DNA of 64,000 bases, taken from contig NZ_BFBP01000014.1 of NCBI RefSeq assembly GCF_003112695.1, positions 141,266 to 205,265 of the forward strand. Reading direction: 5' to 3'. Numbering within the stretch: the stretch's first letter is position 1; each line of letters starts with the position of its first letter. Shown here in pieces: positions 1-8,975 of this stretch. The notes beneath the pieces are model-generated. The model saw only the letters and a list, made by a program, of their open reading frames with translations. It was not told where the DNA came from and ran no database searches. Made by a program: the position numbers and the translations under genes. The DNA comes from Azospira sp. I13 (lineage in GTDB: Bacteria; Pseudomonadota; Gammaproteobacteria; Burkholderiales; Rhodocyclaceae).

Positions 1-44
1 CAATCGGCGCAAAATTGGAGCATCCGTAACGAGGACGAGCCATC

Positions 45-650
45 GTGTCCAGCCTATCCCCCCTTTCCGCCACCGCTCCCCGGGTCGATTTGCAGCAACT
101 GCCCCAGGCGGACGTCGGCACCGCCGGCCAGCGCGGCACCCAATCCCTTAACCGGGACAAGGCTGCCCCCCCTCGCCAGACTGAGTCTGCCGGCGCAACG
201 GAATCCGCCCCCGCCAGCAGCGTTGTCTCCCTGAGCAGCGCCGCTCTGCAAGCCAGCCGTGCCGCCAGCCCCAGTGCCCCGGCTGCGGCCACCAACCCGG
301 CTACAGCCCAGGCAGCACCGCCGACTGATGCGGTACAGCCGGCAAGCGCCAGTGCAATCCCGAGCACCAATGCCGCCACCCCGGCCACGGCGCCAGCCAA
401 TGAGCCCCGGGACAACACGACCACCGACAACCTCACCCGCCGCCTCGACCAGGGCGTGAAGGCCAGCCCGGCCAATCCGGCTAGCACCTCTCCCGAAACC
501 CGCAATGCGGAAAAGGCCAACAGCGCCTCCGAAGAAGCCCTGCGCCGCACCCAGGACGACAATCGCAACGCCCAAAAGAGCGCCCAGACCGAGTTCTATC
601 GCAAAACTGAGCAGGGCACCGCCGGCCAAAGCCTGCTGGCCACCGCCTGA
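45..650 (+). CDS. Hypothetical Ala/Pro/Thr-rich disordered protein
   Basis: The product is 201 residues, starts at a GTG (45) and is dominated by Ala, Pro, Thr and Ser, with no recognisable domain, membrane segment or signal peptide. The C-terminal third (about residues 125-190) is more charged (repeated E/K/R/N/Q) and could form a helix. A purine-rich GAGGA lies upstream of the GTG, and a strong terminator follows about 75 bases after the stop, which supports a real gene. I cannot assign a function. The composition resembles linker or low-complexity regions of flagellar or secretion accessory proteins, but this is only an impression. Confidence 0.6.
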   Translation: MSSLSPLSATAPRVDLQQLPQADVGTAGQRGTQSLNRDKAAPPRQTESAGATESAPASSVVSLSSAALQASRAASPSAPAAATNPATAQAAPPTDAVQPASASAIPSTNAATPATAPANEPRDNTTTDNLTRRLDQGVKASPANPASTSPETRNAEKANSASEEALRRTQDDNRNAQKSAQTEFYRKTEQGTAGQSLLATA

Positions 651-725
651 TTCGAGGATTCACCGCGCCGGAGTGCATCGGCAGCGCCTCAGCTTGCAGA
701 GGCCTCCATTCTGGCGCCTCCTTGC

Positions 726-762
726 AACGCCTGTTTCCGCCCCATGCGAAACAGGCGTTTTT
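726..762 (+). terminator. Rho-independent terminator
   Basis: A 12-bp perfect stem (AACGCCTGTTTC at 726-737 with its complement at 748-759) has a 10-nt loop and is followed by a short T run. It closes the transcription unit of the disordered protein upstream. Confidence 0.8.
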
Positions 763-916
763 CATGGGCGGGCCTTTCAGGTGGGCCTTGCGGTTTCCCT
801 TGAGGCCGGGCCCGGGCTTATCCCCATAACCGAACCCATTGCCTGATCGACGGCACCCTTCTTGCATTTCCCTGGCGGTCCCCACCTGATTGTCGTCAAC
901 GCGACAGGAGCGCCCC

Positions 917-1150
917 ATGCCTCTTTACGATTACCGCTGCCAGGCCTGCCAGCACACCTTTGAACTGCTGGTACGGGTCAGTACCGTGCCGGCCTGCCCT
1001 CAGTGCGGCAGCACCCAGCTTGAAAAGCTCCTCTCCCTGCCGGCCCCCCAGGGCAAGACTGCCGGCCTGGTGGCCGGTGCCCGCGCCCAGGCAGCCAAGG
1101 AGGGCCACTTCAGCCACTATTCGGCCAAGGAGCGCCCCAAGATCGGCTGA
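917..1150 (+). CDS. FmdB-family zinc-ribbon protein
   Basis: This 77-residue protein begins MPLYDYRCQACQHTFE, the hallmark N-terminus of the FmdB/CxxC_CxxC_SSSS regulatory family. Two CxxC pairs (C8/C11 and C27/C30) form the zinc ribbon, followed by a low-complexity tail. The ATG at 917 is chosen because the family starts exactly at MPxYDYxC and a GACAGGAG-like ribosome site precedes it; an upstream in-frame codon at 890 would add nine non-conserved residues. The family was first noted as a putative formamidase/acetamidase regulator, but its real role is unknown. In betaproteobacteria it is often near aspS, which is not seen here. Confidence 0.85.
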   Translation: MPLYDYRCQACQHTFELLVRVSTVPACPQCGSTQLEKLLSLPAPQGKTAGLVAGARAQAAKEGHFSHYSAKERPKIG

Positions 1151-1218
1151 GGGCCCCGAAGCCCGCCCCTTCCCGGGGCGCTTGCCGGCCGCTCACTGAC
1201 CATGAGCTTACCGCACGC

Positions 1219-2196
1219 TTACCCGTTCGTACCGCGCGCTGAGTTTTCCGGCTCCAGGGTTTCCCGGGGGGTGCGGCGCAGTCGCCCTTCCTGAAGCCAC
1301 GCCAGGGAGTCCTGCCACAAGGTGGGGCGAAAGCGTTCATGGAACCAGGCGAAGTGGCCGATGGCCGCCACACCGGCCGCATCCGGCGCCAGGTGCAGAT
1401 GGTGGCGCCGGGCGCCCCGGTAGTAGCCCAGCAGGCGGCGGACGGCCGCCGGGGTGCCGAAGGGATCGTCCGTCAGGCTCACCGCCAGCATTTCGCCGCG
1501 GAAGCTGTCGAAATGGGCCAGGGGTGCTTCCCCGGCCTGCACGTGGCGGCGGTAGGACTTTTCCAGGGAGGCGGGGCGGAAAGCCCATTCGTAGGCAGCC
1601 CCGGCAGGCAGATCCTCGTGCCAGCCCAGACGCCGGGCCGGGAAGTAGCCGAGCAGGGCCGTCAGGGCCGGCATCAGCACATGCCAGCGCAGCCACATGA
1701 GGGGCTTGCCCGGGCCGTAGTCGGGCCAGTAGGCGTACTGGCTGCCCACGGTGAACGCCCGCTGCACCGCCGCGCCGGAAGGGGCCAGGCCCAGCAACAG
1801 GCCGCCGATGCTGTGGGCCACCAGATGCAGGGGTAAATCCGGGTAGGCCTGCCGCGCCCAGGCCAGGGCCGCCTCGCAGTCGTAGCGCCCCCAATCGAGC
1901 TTGCGGATGTGGCGCCACTGGCGCAGGTTGCCTTGGCGCGATGCGCCGATGCCCCGGTAGTCATAGGTCAGCACGACAAAGCCATGCTCGGCCAGGAAGC
2001 GGGCGTAGCGGTGGTAATAGACGGCCTTGACCGCCGTGGCCGGGTTAATCACCACCACACCGAGGGGTGTGCCCGCCGGTTGCCAGTGGTGGGCAGCGAG
2101 GGGGTAGCCGTCACTGGCGGCCAGCGCCAGGGCGGTGGCAGTCACCGCCTCGGCGGGCGGAACGAAGCGGTCGGCGGGGGCATTCATGGGGATCAT
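1219..2196 (-). CDS. Alpha/beta hydrolase (S33-like)
   Basis: The product is a cytoplasmic alpha/beta-hydrolase of about 325 residues. Motifs visible are the strand and turn VLTYDYRGIGAS, a nucleophile elbow LVAHSIGG (AHSIGG rather than the usual GxSxG), and a C-terminal GHFAWF that may carry the catalytic His. The long form resembles hydrolases annotated as alpha-beta hydrolase superfamily/predicted alpha/beta hydrolase YheT-like, but the substrate cannot be read from sequence. Several starts are possible (2307, 2247, 2196, 2187). I chose 2196 because the conserved fold begins only about 20 residues later. The gene stands alone, convergent with fmdB. Confidence 0.7.
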   Translation of the reverse strand: MIPMNAPADRFVPPAEAVTATALALAASDGYPLAAHHWQPAGTPLGVVVINPATAVKAVYYHRYARFLAEHGFVVLTYDYRGIGASRQGNLRQWRHIRKLDWGRYDCEAALAWARQAYPDLPLHLVAHSIGGLLLGLAPSGAAVQRAFTVGSQYAYWPDYGPGKPLMWLRWHVLMPALTALLGYFPARRLGWHEDLPAGAAYEWAFRPASLEKSYRRHVQAGEAPLAHFDSFRGEMLAVSLTDDPFGTPAAVRRLLGYYRGARRHHLHLAPDAAGVAAIGHFAWFHERFRPTLWQDSLAWLQEGRLRRTPRETLEPENSARGTNG

Positions 2197-2399
2197 CTCG
2201 TAGGTTTCGGAGGTATCGGGGTTGGCGAAATGGTCGGGCCGTTGCATCAGTGACGCCAGGGCGGCCGCCGGGTTCCCGGGGGCATTTTTTGGCGTGTCGC
2301 GGCCCATGCCGGCCGTCAATCGCTACCCGGAGTCGGGCACCGTTGCGGCATCGGCTCGGGCGAGTGGTGAATGGCGAACGACAAGCGTCGATTTAAACC

Positions 2400-2735
2400 T
2401 CAGCGGCCGTGCCCCTGGAGTTCCCAGGGCAGCAACGCCGCCAGGAAGCCCCGCACCGGCATCAGGGACAGGGCCGCCGGATCGTCCGCCGTGCCGCCCA
2501 CGGCCAGGCGGCTGTCCTGGCAGGCCGAAATGACCAGGCAACCGGCCGTTTCCACCCCGTAACGCTCGCCGGCCCGCAGGATGGTATCGCCGCCCCCCGC
2601 TTCCGTCAGCCACAGTTCGCCCTGTCGGCATTCCAGGGTCTGGCCCCGGGCATCCGCCAGTACCAGCATTTCACGCCGCTCCAGTTCCAGGTGCAGCCAG
2701 CGGGCCGTTGCCCGGCCTTGCAGGATCGGGATCAT
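2400..2735 (-). CDS. DUF2917 family protein
   Basis: A 111-residue cytoplasmic protein with the DUF2917 pattern: a short strand-rich domain with QGELWLTEAGGGDTILRAGERY in the middle, resembling a small cupin-like beta fold. The ATG at 2735 is preceded by GGAGG at the right distance, while an in-frame ATG at 2750 lies on top of that ribosome site, so 2735 is preferred. It is divergent from a LysR regulator at 2880 with a 144-bp shared control region. In betaproteobacteria DUF2917 genes commonly sit next to a LysR gene, which suggests that the regulator controls it. Function unknown. Confidence 0.75.
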   Translation of the reverse strand: MIPILQGRATARWLHLELERREMLVLADARGQTLECRQGELWLTEAGGGDTILRAGERYGVETAGCLVISACQDSRLAVGGTADDPAALSLMPVRGFLAALLPWELQGHGR

Positions 2736-2879
2736 TTTCCTATCCTCCATTCATGCGTTTTCCATATAGCCTCATACATCAAGACCAACCATGGCCTAAG
2801 TATGGAAAGCACCTTCTGAAGTCACAAACGGAAAATCCGCATTCCACTCATGCAATAAACGCATAAATACCACAATGCC
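2736..2879. promoter_or_regulatory. Divergent control region of DUF2917 and LysR genes
   Basis: This 144-bp AT-richer gap separates two divergently transcribed genes, the usual place for a LysR operator. Both promoters are likely here, but I do not see a clear T-N11-A palindrome that I would defend. Confidence 0.4.
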
Positions 2880-3800
2880 ATGACCCTCCCCCTGCACTGC
2901 CTGCCGCCCCTGGATTCCCTCAAGGGTTTCGTCGCCGCCGCCCGCCACCTCTCCTTCACCCGGGCGGGGGAGGAACTCTGCCTCAGCCAGTCCGCCATCA
3001 GCCGCCAGGTGCAGACCCTGGAGGAACAACTGGGCGTCGCCCTCTTCCAGCGCAGCACCCGCAGCCTGCGCCTGACGCCGGAAGGCGAGCGCCTCTTCCG
3101 CGCCGCCGGCGAGGCCCTGGACCGGCTCGGCAGCGTGGTGGAAGAACTGTCTGCCAGCCGGCGCCGGCCCCGGGTCACCATCTCCGCCTCCACCGGCGTC
3201 GCCGCTCTGTGGCTGGTGCCCCGTCTCTCCGACTTCCAGGCCCGCTACCCGGACATCGGCGTGCGGGTAGCCGCCGACAACCGCAATGTGGATCTGGAGG
3301 CAGAAGAAGTGGACGTGGCCCTGCGCTACACCACTCCCGCCGCCGCCCCGGCCGGCTGCCCCCGCCTTTTCGACGAAACCATGGCCCCCGTCGCCAGCCC
3401 CGCGCTGGCTGCCGGCCTGCCGGACGGTCCCCGCCTCTCCGCCGCCAACCTGCCCCACCTCACCCTGCTCTCCTATGAAGACGGCCGGGATTACCCCTGG
3501 CTACGCTGGGAAGGCTGGCAAGCCGAGCTGGGCGGCCCGCCCTCCGCCGCCCGCGCCCAGCTGCAGTTCAACCACTACGACCAATGCCTCTACGCCGCCC
3601 AGGCCGGGCAAGGCGTCGCCCTCGCCCGCCTGCCCCTGATCGCCGACGCCCTCGCCGACGGCCGCCTGCAAACCCTGCTCCCCCCTCGCCCCACCCCGGA
3701 AGGTCGCACCCTCTACCTGCTCCGCAGCCGCTACAGCCAGCGCCCGGAGGTGGAGGCGTTTGTACAATGGTTGCTGGCCCTCTCCGTTCAGACCCCCTAG
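2880..3800 (+). CDS. LysR-family transcriptional regulator (GcvA-like)
   Basis: 306 residues in classic LysR layout. The N-terminal winged helix (residues about 8-66) includes FVAAARHLSFTRAGEEL and LSQSAISRQVQTLEEQLGVALFQR, followed by the effector-binding periplasmic-protein-like domain (about 92-300). The sequence pattern LWLVPRLSDFQARYPDIGVR is typical of the GcvA-like branch. It probably controls the divergent DUF2917 gene and itself. The effector is unknown. Confidence 0.9.
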   Translation: MTLPLHCLPPLDSLKGFVAAARHLSFTRAGEELCLSQSAISRQVQTLEEQLGVALFQRSTRSLRLTPEGERLFRAAGEALDRLGSVVEELSASRRRPRVTISASTGVAALWLVPRLSDFQARYPDIGVRVAADNRNVDLEAEEVDVALRYTTPAAAPAGCPRLFDETMAPVASPALAAGLPDGPRLSAANLPHLTLLSYEDGRDYPWLRWEGWQAELGGPPSAARAQLQFNHYDQCLYAAQAGQGVALARLPLIADALADGRLQTLLPPRPTPEGRTLYLLRSRYSQRPEVEAFVQWLLALSVQTP

Positions 3801-3886
3801 CCCTGAGCCATTTCCGCCAGCCCCACCATCCTGCAACGCCCCACGCCATTTGGCCTGGCGCGGGAAGCCGTTAGAATAATGGCATC

Positions 3887-4081
3887 ATGAAAATCAACAC
3901 CTTCATTGCCCGGTGGCGGGCCACCGGCTTGCCCGCCTCTTTCCTGTGGGCCGGGGACCAGGCCAATGGTTTCACCGGCAAGAGCCCCTGGAAAAAATAC
4001 CTGCCCCAACGGCTGAAAACTCTGCGCCCCTTTGGCCGTGCCCGAGTGGTCGGCGAGGGGCGTTATGGAGTGAGTAAATGA
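3887..4081 (+). CDS. Small basic hypothetical protein
   Basis: A 64-residue Arg/Lys-rich open frame whose stop overlaps the start of the NERD-domain gene (ATGA at 4078-4081), which would give translational coupling. No domain, signal peptide or convincing ribosome site is visible. It may be a genuine leader gene or a chance frame, and only the overlap argues for it. Confidence 0.35.
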   Translation: MKINTFIARWRATGLPASFLWAGDQANGFTGKSPWKKYLPQRLKTLRPFGRARVVGEGRYGVSK

Positions 4082-4962
4082 ATTGGGGTCCCATTTTGAA
4101 TTTCATCGGGGTTATACCGATGCTGGTCGTCGTTGGGATGGTGCTACTGAAGCAAAAGCAGCTTGCCCGCGACCTGCGGTGTGACCCACTCACCACCGAC
4201 TTGCTGCGCCTACCTGGAGACAGTCTGCAAGAGCGTTCGGAGGCAATAATGGACAAGCATCTTGACCGGCTGATTCTGGTGGCCATTTCCGGGTTGATGC
4301 TGGCCCTGCTCATCGCCATTCGCCGCATCGGTGACAATCCAACTCCCTGGCAGTGGTTGGACACCGCACTGCTGTTACTGGGTCTTGTCGCAGGCCTGGT
4401 CATTGGCTGGAAAATCACCCAGGTCATGCCGGAACGCCGCCGCCTGCGCCAGGGGTTGCGGGCAGAGCAGGCCACGGCCCAGGAAATGGCCGCGGCTCTG
4501 GCGGGCGACAACCGGTTGATTCACGATGTTCAGGCAGGGGAGTTCAATATCGACCACGTGGTCATCACTCCCGGCGGGGTCTTCGCCGTGGAAACCAAAT
4601 CCCGCCTCAAACCGCCCAGCGGCAACGACCGGGCCAAAGTGAAATACGACGGTAAAACTCTGGATTTCGGTACCTGGCGTGAAACCAAGCCCCTGGAACA
4701 AGCCGCCCGACAGGCGCAATGGCTCGCAAGCTATTTGAAAAAAGCAACCGGCCGCCCCTACGCCGTCACCCCCGTTTTGGCCCTTCCCGGCTGGTACGTT
4801 GAGAATGTTGCGTCAATCGGTGGTGACATGGTTCGTGTCATCAACCCGAAGAACACCCGCTATATCGTTTTGCCCCCCAATCCCAAAAACCCCCTCGACG
4901 CTGAAGCCATACAACAAGCGGATTACATGATTCAGCAACTGGCCAAGGCCAAGACCGATTAA
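4078..4962 (+). CDS. NERD (nuclease-related) domain membrane protein
   Basis: 294 residues. Three hydrophobic segments (about residues 8-24, 64-82 and 95-112) anchor it in the membrane. They are followed by a cytoplasmic NERD domain around residues 145-260 with the characteristic block FNIDHVVITPGGVFAVETKS, where the conserved D, E and K of the restriction-endonuclease-like fold are present. NERD proteins are predicted nucleases or nucleic-acid processing factors, and several are linked to phage defence. The next gene is a GIY-YIG nuclease-like protein 27 bp downstream on the same strand, so the two probably share a transcript. Confidence 0.8.
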   Translation: MNWGPILNFIGVIPMLVVVGMVLLKQKQLARDLRCDPLTTDLLRLPGDSLQERSEAIMDKHLDRLILVAISGLMLALLIAIRRIGDNPTPWQWLDTALLLLGLVAGLVIGWKITQVMPERRRLRQGLRAEQATAQEMAAALAGDNRLIHDVQAGEFNIDHVVITPGGVFAVETKSRLKPPSGNDRAKVKYDGKTLDFGTWRETKPLEQAARQAQWLASYLKKATGRPYAVTPVLALPGWYVENVASIGGDMVRVINPKNTRYIVLPPNPKNPLDAEAIQQADYMIQQLAKAKTD

Positions 4963-4989
4963 GCAGCGACCCGAGACATCACCACCGCC

Positions 4990-5919
4990 ATGCGCCCTTT
5001 TTCCATTCGAATTTTTGTTCCCTCCGGCAACCCGGAGGGGGTTCGCATCATTTCCCGGGATGACTGGACCGGCAAGGCCGTGCTCTTTCCCCGCGCCTTG
5101 CTGGGCGAGGTGAAAGGCCGGGTGGAGTACAAACAACCCGGAGTGTATCTGCTCTGCGGTGGAAAAAAGCTCTATATCGGCGAAGCCGACCCCATTGGCC
5201 TGCGTCTGGAAGATCACGCACGGAAGAAGAATTTCTGGACCAAGGCGGTATTTTTCACGGCGGAAGGTGGGCGCCTCAACAAGGCGCACATTCAGCATCT
5301 GGAATCCCGCCTGGTGAAGCTGGCCGAAGAAGCCGGCCTGGTGGAACTGGAAAACTCCAATCGCCCCCAGCCTCCTGCCCTGAGCGAGGAGGAACATGCG
5401 GCGGCTGAGAATTTCCTGCGAGAAATCCTGCTCATGCTGCCCCTGATCGGCTTCTGGCAGTTTGACGACGACCAGGAGGAAGAAGTCGATGCCGAAGTGG
5501 AGGAACAAGCCAAGCGGGAGGTGGATGCGCGCCGGATCGGCAAGCGGGCGGGGGATTATTCCACCTTGCCGCGGGGGCTGCGCTTCAGTTTTCGCAGCCC
5601 TTGCCAGATGACGGCCACCCTGGCCCTGGTGGAGGGCGGCGTGACGGTGCTGGCGGGCAGCGAGGCCGTGGCGGAGGCGAAATCCCATTTCGACATTCAT
5701 GGGGGCAGCTATGCCGCCAAGCGCCGGGAGTTGATCGAATCCGGCGTGCTGGCGCCGCACCAGGGACGTTATGTGTTTACCGGGGACCAGTTCTTTGCGT
5801 CTGCCTCCGCCGCCGCGTCGGTGATTGCCGGGCAAAACCACAATGCCGACCACTGGCAGGCGGAAGACGGCACCAATCTGGGCGATCTGCTGCGGCAGGC
5901 CAGAAACCGGCGGATCTAG
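4990..5919 (+). CDS. GIY-YIG nuclease with DUF4357 C-terminal domain
   Basis: 309 residues. A GIY-YIG core lies near residues 40-115 (GVYLL, then LYIGEAD, with R and E residues further on). A Glu/Asp-rich linker spans about 130-180. A DUF4357-type domain is at the C-terminus (ending around ADHWQAEDGTNLGDLL). This domain order is found in predicted DNA-processing or restriction-type proteins. It lies directly after the NERD gene with a short gap. No methylase is nearby. Enzymatic activity is inferred from the fold only. Confidence 0.8.
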   Translation: MRPFSIRIFVPSGNPEGVRIISRDDWTGKAVLFPRALLGEVKGRVEYKQPGVYLLCGGKKLYIGEADPIGLRLEDHARKKNFWTKAVFFTAEGGRLNKAHIQHLESRLVKLAEEAGLVELENSNRPQPPALSEEEHAAAENFLREILLMLPLIGFWQFDDDQEEEVDAEVEEQAKREVDARRIGKRAGDYSTLPRGLRFSFRSPCQMTATLALVEGGVTVLAGSEAVAEAKSHFDIHGGSYAAKRRELIESGVLAPHQGRYVFTGDQFFASASAAASVIAGQNHNADHWQAEDGTNLGDLLRQARNRRI

Positions 5920-5960
5920 GGGGACCGCCGGTCCTGGGCCTGCCTACCTCGGCCCGGGCC

Positions 5961-6827
5961 TTATTTCAGCGGCAGATAGATATCCGTCAGCAGCTCGTTT
6001 TCCGGCGTATTCGGCATCAGGTTGAGGTAATGAAAGAAGAGCGGGAAGTCCCGCAATTCCTCGCCGCTGCCTGGCAGCCAGTCCCGGTAGAGGGGATAGA
6101 TGCTTTCGCCGATGCGGGTGTGGGAGCCCAGGTGGCGCACCCGGGCACAGCGACCGCCAGGGATCACCTTGTTGACCACACCGTGGGGATTGGCCGGCAC
6201 CTCGGCCCGCACTTCACCGGCGATGTCGAAGCGGAAGCGGGCCGGCTCGGTGGTATCCGGGTTGTCGTAGGCGATGCCGAAGCTGCGGCTGCTGTCCTTG
6301 GGCGAGAGGCCGGTGGATTTGCGCCAGTCAATGAAGCGGGCCACCGAATCGTTAACTTGCTCGACGGGGCCCAGGTGCTCCAGGGCGGCAACACGGGTGG
6401 TTTCAAACTCAACAATTTCAACCTGCACGGTCATATTCCTTTCGGGTAGCCGGAAACGATACCGCTCATGCCAGCCGGGCCAGTCCGGCCGCCGCCTGAA
6501 CTGGCTGGGCGACTGGCCGAAGGTGTTGCGGAAGGCGCGGGAAAACGATTCCGGGTTTTCAAAGCCGGCTTCCAGGGCGATCTCGATGATCCGGGTCTGG
6601 CGGTTGAAAGCGAGCTGGAAGGAAGCCCGCCGCAACCGCAGCAGCAGGATGTACCGTGCCACGCTGGTGCCGAGGTAATCGGCAAATTGCCGATGGAAGT
6701 GGAAGCGGGAGAAATGGGCGACCTGGCTCAGACGCTCCACGGTGAGCGGCTCCTCCAGGTGGGCCTCGATGTAGGCCAGCACCCGCTCGAAGCGCGCCGC
6801 GTATTGCCTGGTTCTGTCGTCGTTCAT
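5961..6827 (-). CDS. AraC-family regulator with GyrI-like effector domain
   Basis: About 288 residues. The two helix-turn-helix motifs of the AraC DNA-binding domain come first (residues about 10-105; TVERLSQVAHFSRFHFHRQF, then IEIALEAGFENPESFSRAFRNTFGQSP). A GyrI/Rob-type small-molecule binding domain follows (about 130-288). This N-terminal HTH plus C-terminal GyrI arrangement is that of SoxS/Rob-type multidrug or stress responders. The start at 6827 (second of two adjacent ATGs) has GGAGG five bases upstream, while longer starts cross that site. It is divergent from nothing recognisable; the membrane-protein gene upstream is in the same orientation. Confidence 0.85.
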   Translation of the reverse strand: MNDDRTRQYAARFERVLAYIEAHLEEPLTVERLSQVAHFSRFHFHRQFADYLGTSVARYILLLRLRRASFQLAFNRQTRIIEIALEAGFENPESFSRAFRNTFGQSPSQFRRRPDWPGWHERYRFRLPERNMTVQVEIVEFETTRVAALEHLGPVEQVNDSVARFIDWRKSTGLSPKDSSRSFGIAYDNPDTTEPARFRFDIAGEVRAEVPANPHGVVNKVIPGGRCARVRHLGSHTRIGESIYPLYRDWLPGSGEELRDFPLFFHYLNLMPNTPENELLTDIYLPLK

Positions 6828-6892
6828 CATTTCCTCCGGTTCGTGGCACGCACTATGGGCCACCGCCGGCTACAAATCCTGACCGTAATTGC

Positions 6893-7312
6893 TCAGTCGA
6901 CAGAAGATGGGGCGGCAAGGTCGCCCGCATCGCTGCCGAAGGCAAGTCGCCACAACAGCAGGCCGGTGAGCGTGCCGGCAACGATGCACAGGGGCAGATA
7001 GACTCCGGAGAACAGCGAGGCCCAAGACACAGCCCTCCCCACCATCAGCCAGGGCAGCAGCAGAGCGATCCCCAGACCGGACAGCGCCCCCGCCGTGCCA
7101 AAGGCGCGCCGGGACAGCCAGCCGAGGGCCAGCAGGCCCCGCACCACGGGGTAACCCCAGAGCAACACCAATCCGTAGGCCAGGGGCACGTAGATCAGCA
7201 GGCCAAGAGGAATGGCCAGCCAGCCGGCCCCCATGGCGCCGTTGGCGACGGAGATCAGCACTGCCGGCAACAGGGGCGCCAGGGCGAAGGCTTTGAACAG
7301 GGAACGGGCCAT
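6893..7312 (-). CDS. Small integral membrane protein, four predicted TM segments
   Basis: 139 residues, mostly hydrophobic, with about four membrane-spanning stretches and a short polar C-terminal tail. The ATG at 7312 begins at MARSLFKAFALAPLLP. The longer frame would add a non-hydrophobic 27-residue leader. No family assigned. It lies upstream of the AraC regulator in the same direction with a 65-bp gap, so co-transcription is possible. Confidence 0.6.
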   Translation of the reverse strand: MARSLFKAFALAPLLPAVLISVANGAMGAGWLAIPLGLLIYVPLAYGLVLLWGYPVVRGLLALGWLSRRAFGTAGALSGLGIALLLPWLMVGRAVSWASLFSGVYLPLCIVAGTLTGLLLWRLAFGSDAGDLAAPSSVD

Positions 7313-7608
7313 GAAGATTTCCCAAACGGGGCCAAGCTGGCCCAAGGGTATGACGGGGCGCGGCGCCAGCGCGGCATCAACGCCATCCGGCATCGCAGCC
7401 GAATGCCTGCCATGATGACATGCAAGTGATAATGTAAGGCCTTCCGGCAGCGGCAGTGGCTACGGCCGGCGCCTTGCCAACCACCCGAGCTGCCGCTACG
7501 CCGCTTCATCTACCTTGATCCGCGGCTGAGCATCCATCGCCATCCATTGCCATCTTTCACCCTCCGGCCCGATCCTGCTCTCCCCAACCTTGCCCCAACC
7601 TTGCCGCC

Positions 7609-8484
7609 ATGCACGACCTGCCGCCCCTCCACACCCTGCCCGCCTTCGAGGCTGCTGCCCGCCTGGGGAGCTTTCTCGCCGCCGCCGAGGCCCTACACCT
7701 GACGCCTTCGGCAGTGAGCCACCGCATCCGCCTGCTGGAGGCGCACCTGGGCCAGGCCCTGTTCGAGCGGCGCCACCGGGCCATCGCCCTCACCGCCGCA
7801 GGCCGCCGATATCTGGCCGTGGTACGGGATACCCTGCTGCGCCTGGACGAGGCCAGCGCCGAACTACGGGCACCGGAGAAAATCCGCCTGCGCATTTCTG
7901 CCGCCCCGGCCCTGGGCAGCAAGTGGCTGGTGAGCCGGGTGGCGGACTGGCAGCAGCAGCACCCGGAAACGGAATTCAGCCTGGGCACGGCCACCAGCCT
8001 GGCTCCCCTGCTGGCGGGTGAAGCCGACATCGGCCTGCGTTACGGGGAAGAAGAATGGCCCGGGCTGCTGGCCTGGAAGCTCTTTGAAGAACAGGTGTTC
8101 CCCGTCTGCAGCCCGGCCCTGGCGGCCCAGCTGCAGACCCCGGCGGACCTGGACAAGGTGCGCCTGCTGCGCCACCCCTTGCTCTCCTGGCAACGCTGGT
8201 TTGCCGCCGCCGGCATCAAGCACCCGGAACCCAAGGACGGCCCCCTCTATGAAGACGCCCTGCTGATGCTGGAAGCTGCAGTGGCAGGCCATGGCGTGGC
8301 ACTCATGGCCGAATCCCTGGCGGCCCCCTACCTGGCCGAAGGGCGCCTGCACCGCCCCTTCGCTGCCGCCTGCCCGGACCGCAGCTTCTACGTGGTGGCC
8401 CCGCCGGCCGCCCAGGAAAAACGCGGCACCATGGATTTCATCCGCTGGCTGGTGCGCTCGGCAAAGGCCGGCGCCGAAGCCTGA
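7609..8484 (+). CDS. LysR-family transcriptional regulator (GcvA-like)
   Basis: 291 residues. The N-terminal HTH (FEAAARLGSFLAAAEALHLTPSAVSHRIRLLEAHLGQALFERRHR) is followed by the effector domain with GSKWLVSRVADWQQQHPETEF. This is a GcvA-type LysR like the one at 2880, although the two are clearly different proteins. No target gene is divergent at close range, since the small membrane protein starts about 300 bp away on the other strand. A modest gap (7313-7608) contains the promoter region, but no motif I can name. Confidence 0.88.
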   Translation: MHDLPPLHTLPAFEAAARLGSFLAAAEALHLTPSAVSHRIRLLEAHLGQALFERRHRAIALTAAGRRYLAVVRDTLLRLDEASAELRAPEKIRLRISAAPALGSKWLVSRVADWQQQHPETEFSLGTATSLAPLLAGEADIGLRYGEEEWPGLLAWKLFEEQVFPVCSPALAAQLQTPADLDKVRLLRHPLLSWQRWFAAAGIKHPEPKDGPLYEDALLMLEAAVAGHGVALMAESLAAPYLAEGRLHRPFAAACPDRSFYVVAPPAAQEKRGTMDFIRWLVRSAKAGAEA

Positions 8485-8493
8485 CACCGCGCC

Positions 8494-8853
8494 CTATTTG
8501 CGTTGTTTGCGCTCCAGCGCGGTCAATGTCTGCTGGATCCGCTTTGACAGCTGGGCAAACTCCCTGGCGAGGACCTCCGCCCGCTCGGGATCAATCGGTT
8601 CCGGCTTGTCGCTGCCTTCCCGCTCCACCGACTCCATGGCCAGCATCTCCAACATCAGCTCGACCATCCGCCGGGTATCCTGCAGCATGGGCGCCCGCGG
8701 GTCCGTCGGGGGCACATAGGCCTCCGCCAGCAAAGCCTGTACCTGGCGAAACACGGGGGCGTGCTCTGTCCGACTGCGCTCATCGGCTTCCCGGAGCGTC
8801 AGCACATATCCAAATACCAGAAGCGCATGGTAGCAAAACCTTAGCCATGCCAT
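8494..8853 (-). CDS. Conserved-type hypothetical protein, helical
   Basis: 119 residues, mostly charged helix (many E, R, L) with one weakly hydrophobic stretch at the N-terminus. No domain recognised. It is convergent with the LysR gene (9-bp gap) and divergent from a thioesterase. The frame uses the same high-GC third-position bias as neighbours, so it is probably real. Confidence 0.5.
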   Translation of the reverse strand: MAWLRFCYHALLVFGYVLTLREADERSRTEHAPVFRQVQALLAEAYVPPTDPRAPMLQDTRRMVELMLEMLAMESVEREGSDKPEPIDPERAEVLAREFAQLSKRIQQTLTALERKQRK

Positions 8854-8975
8854 GGGAGAAACATGGCGCCCCGTAAGGCTCTCCGGCCATTTGTCGCGCC
8901 CGGGCGGCGCCCCTGGCGGCTTTGCGGCAGAGACTACGGTAGCATTGCTCCTTTACCCCTCATGGACCCTTGACC

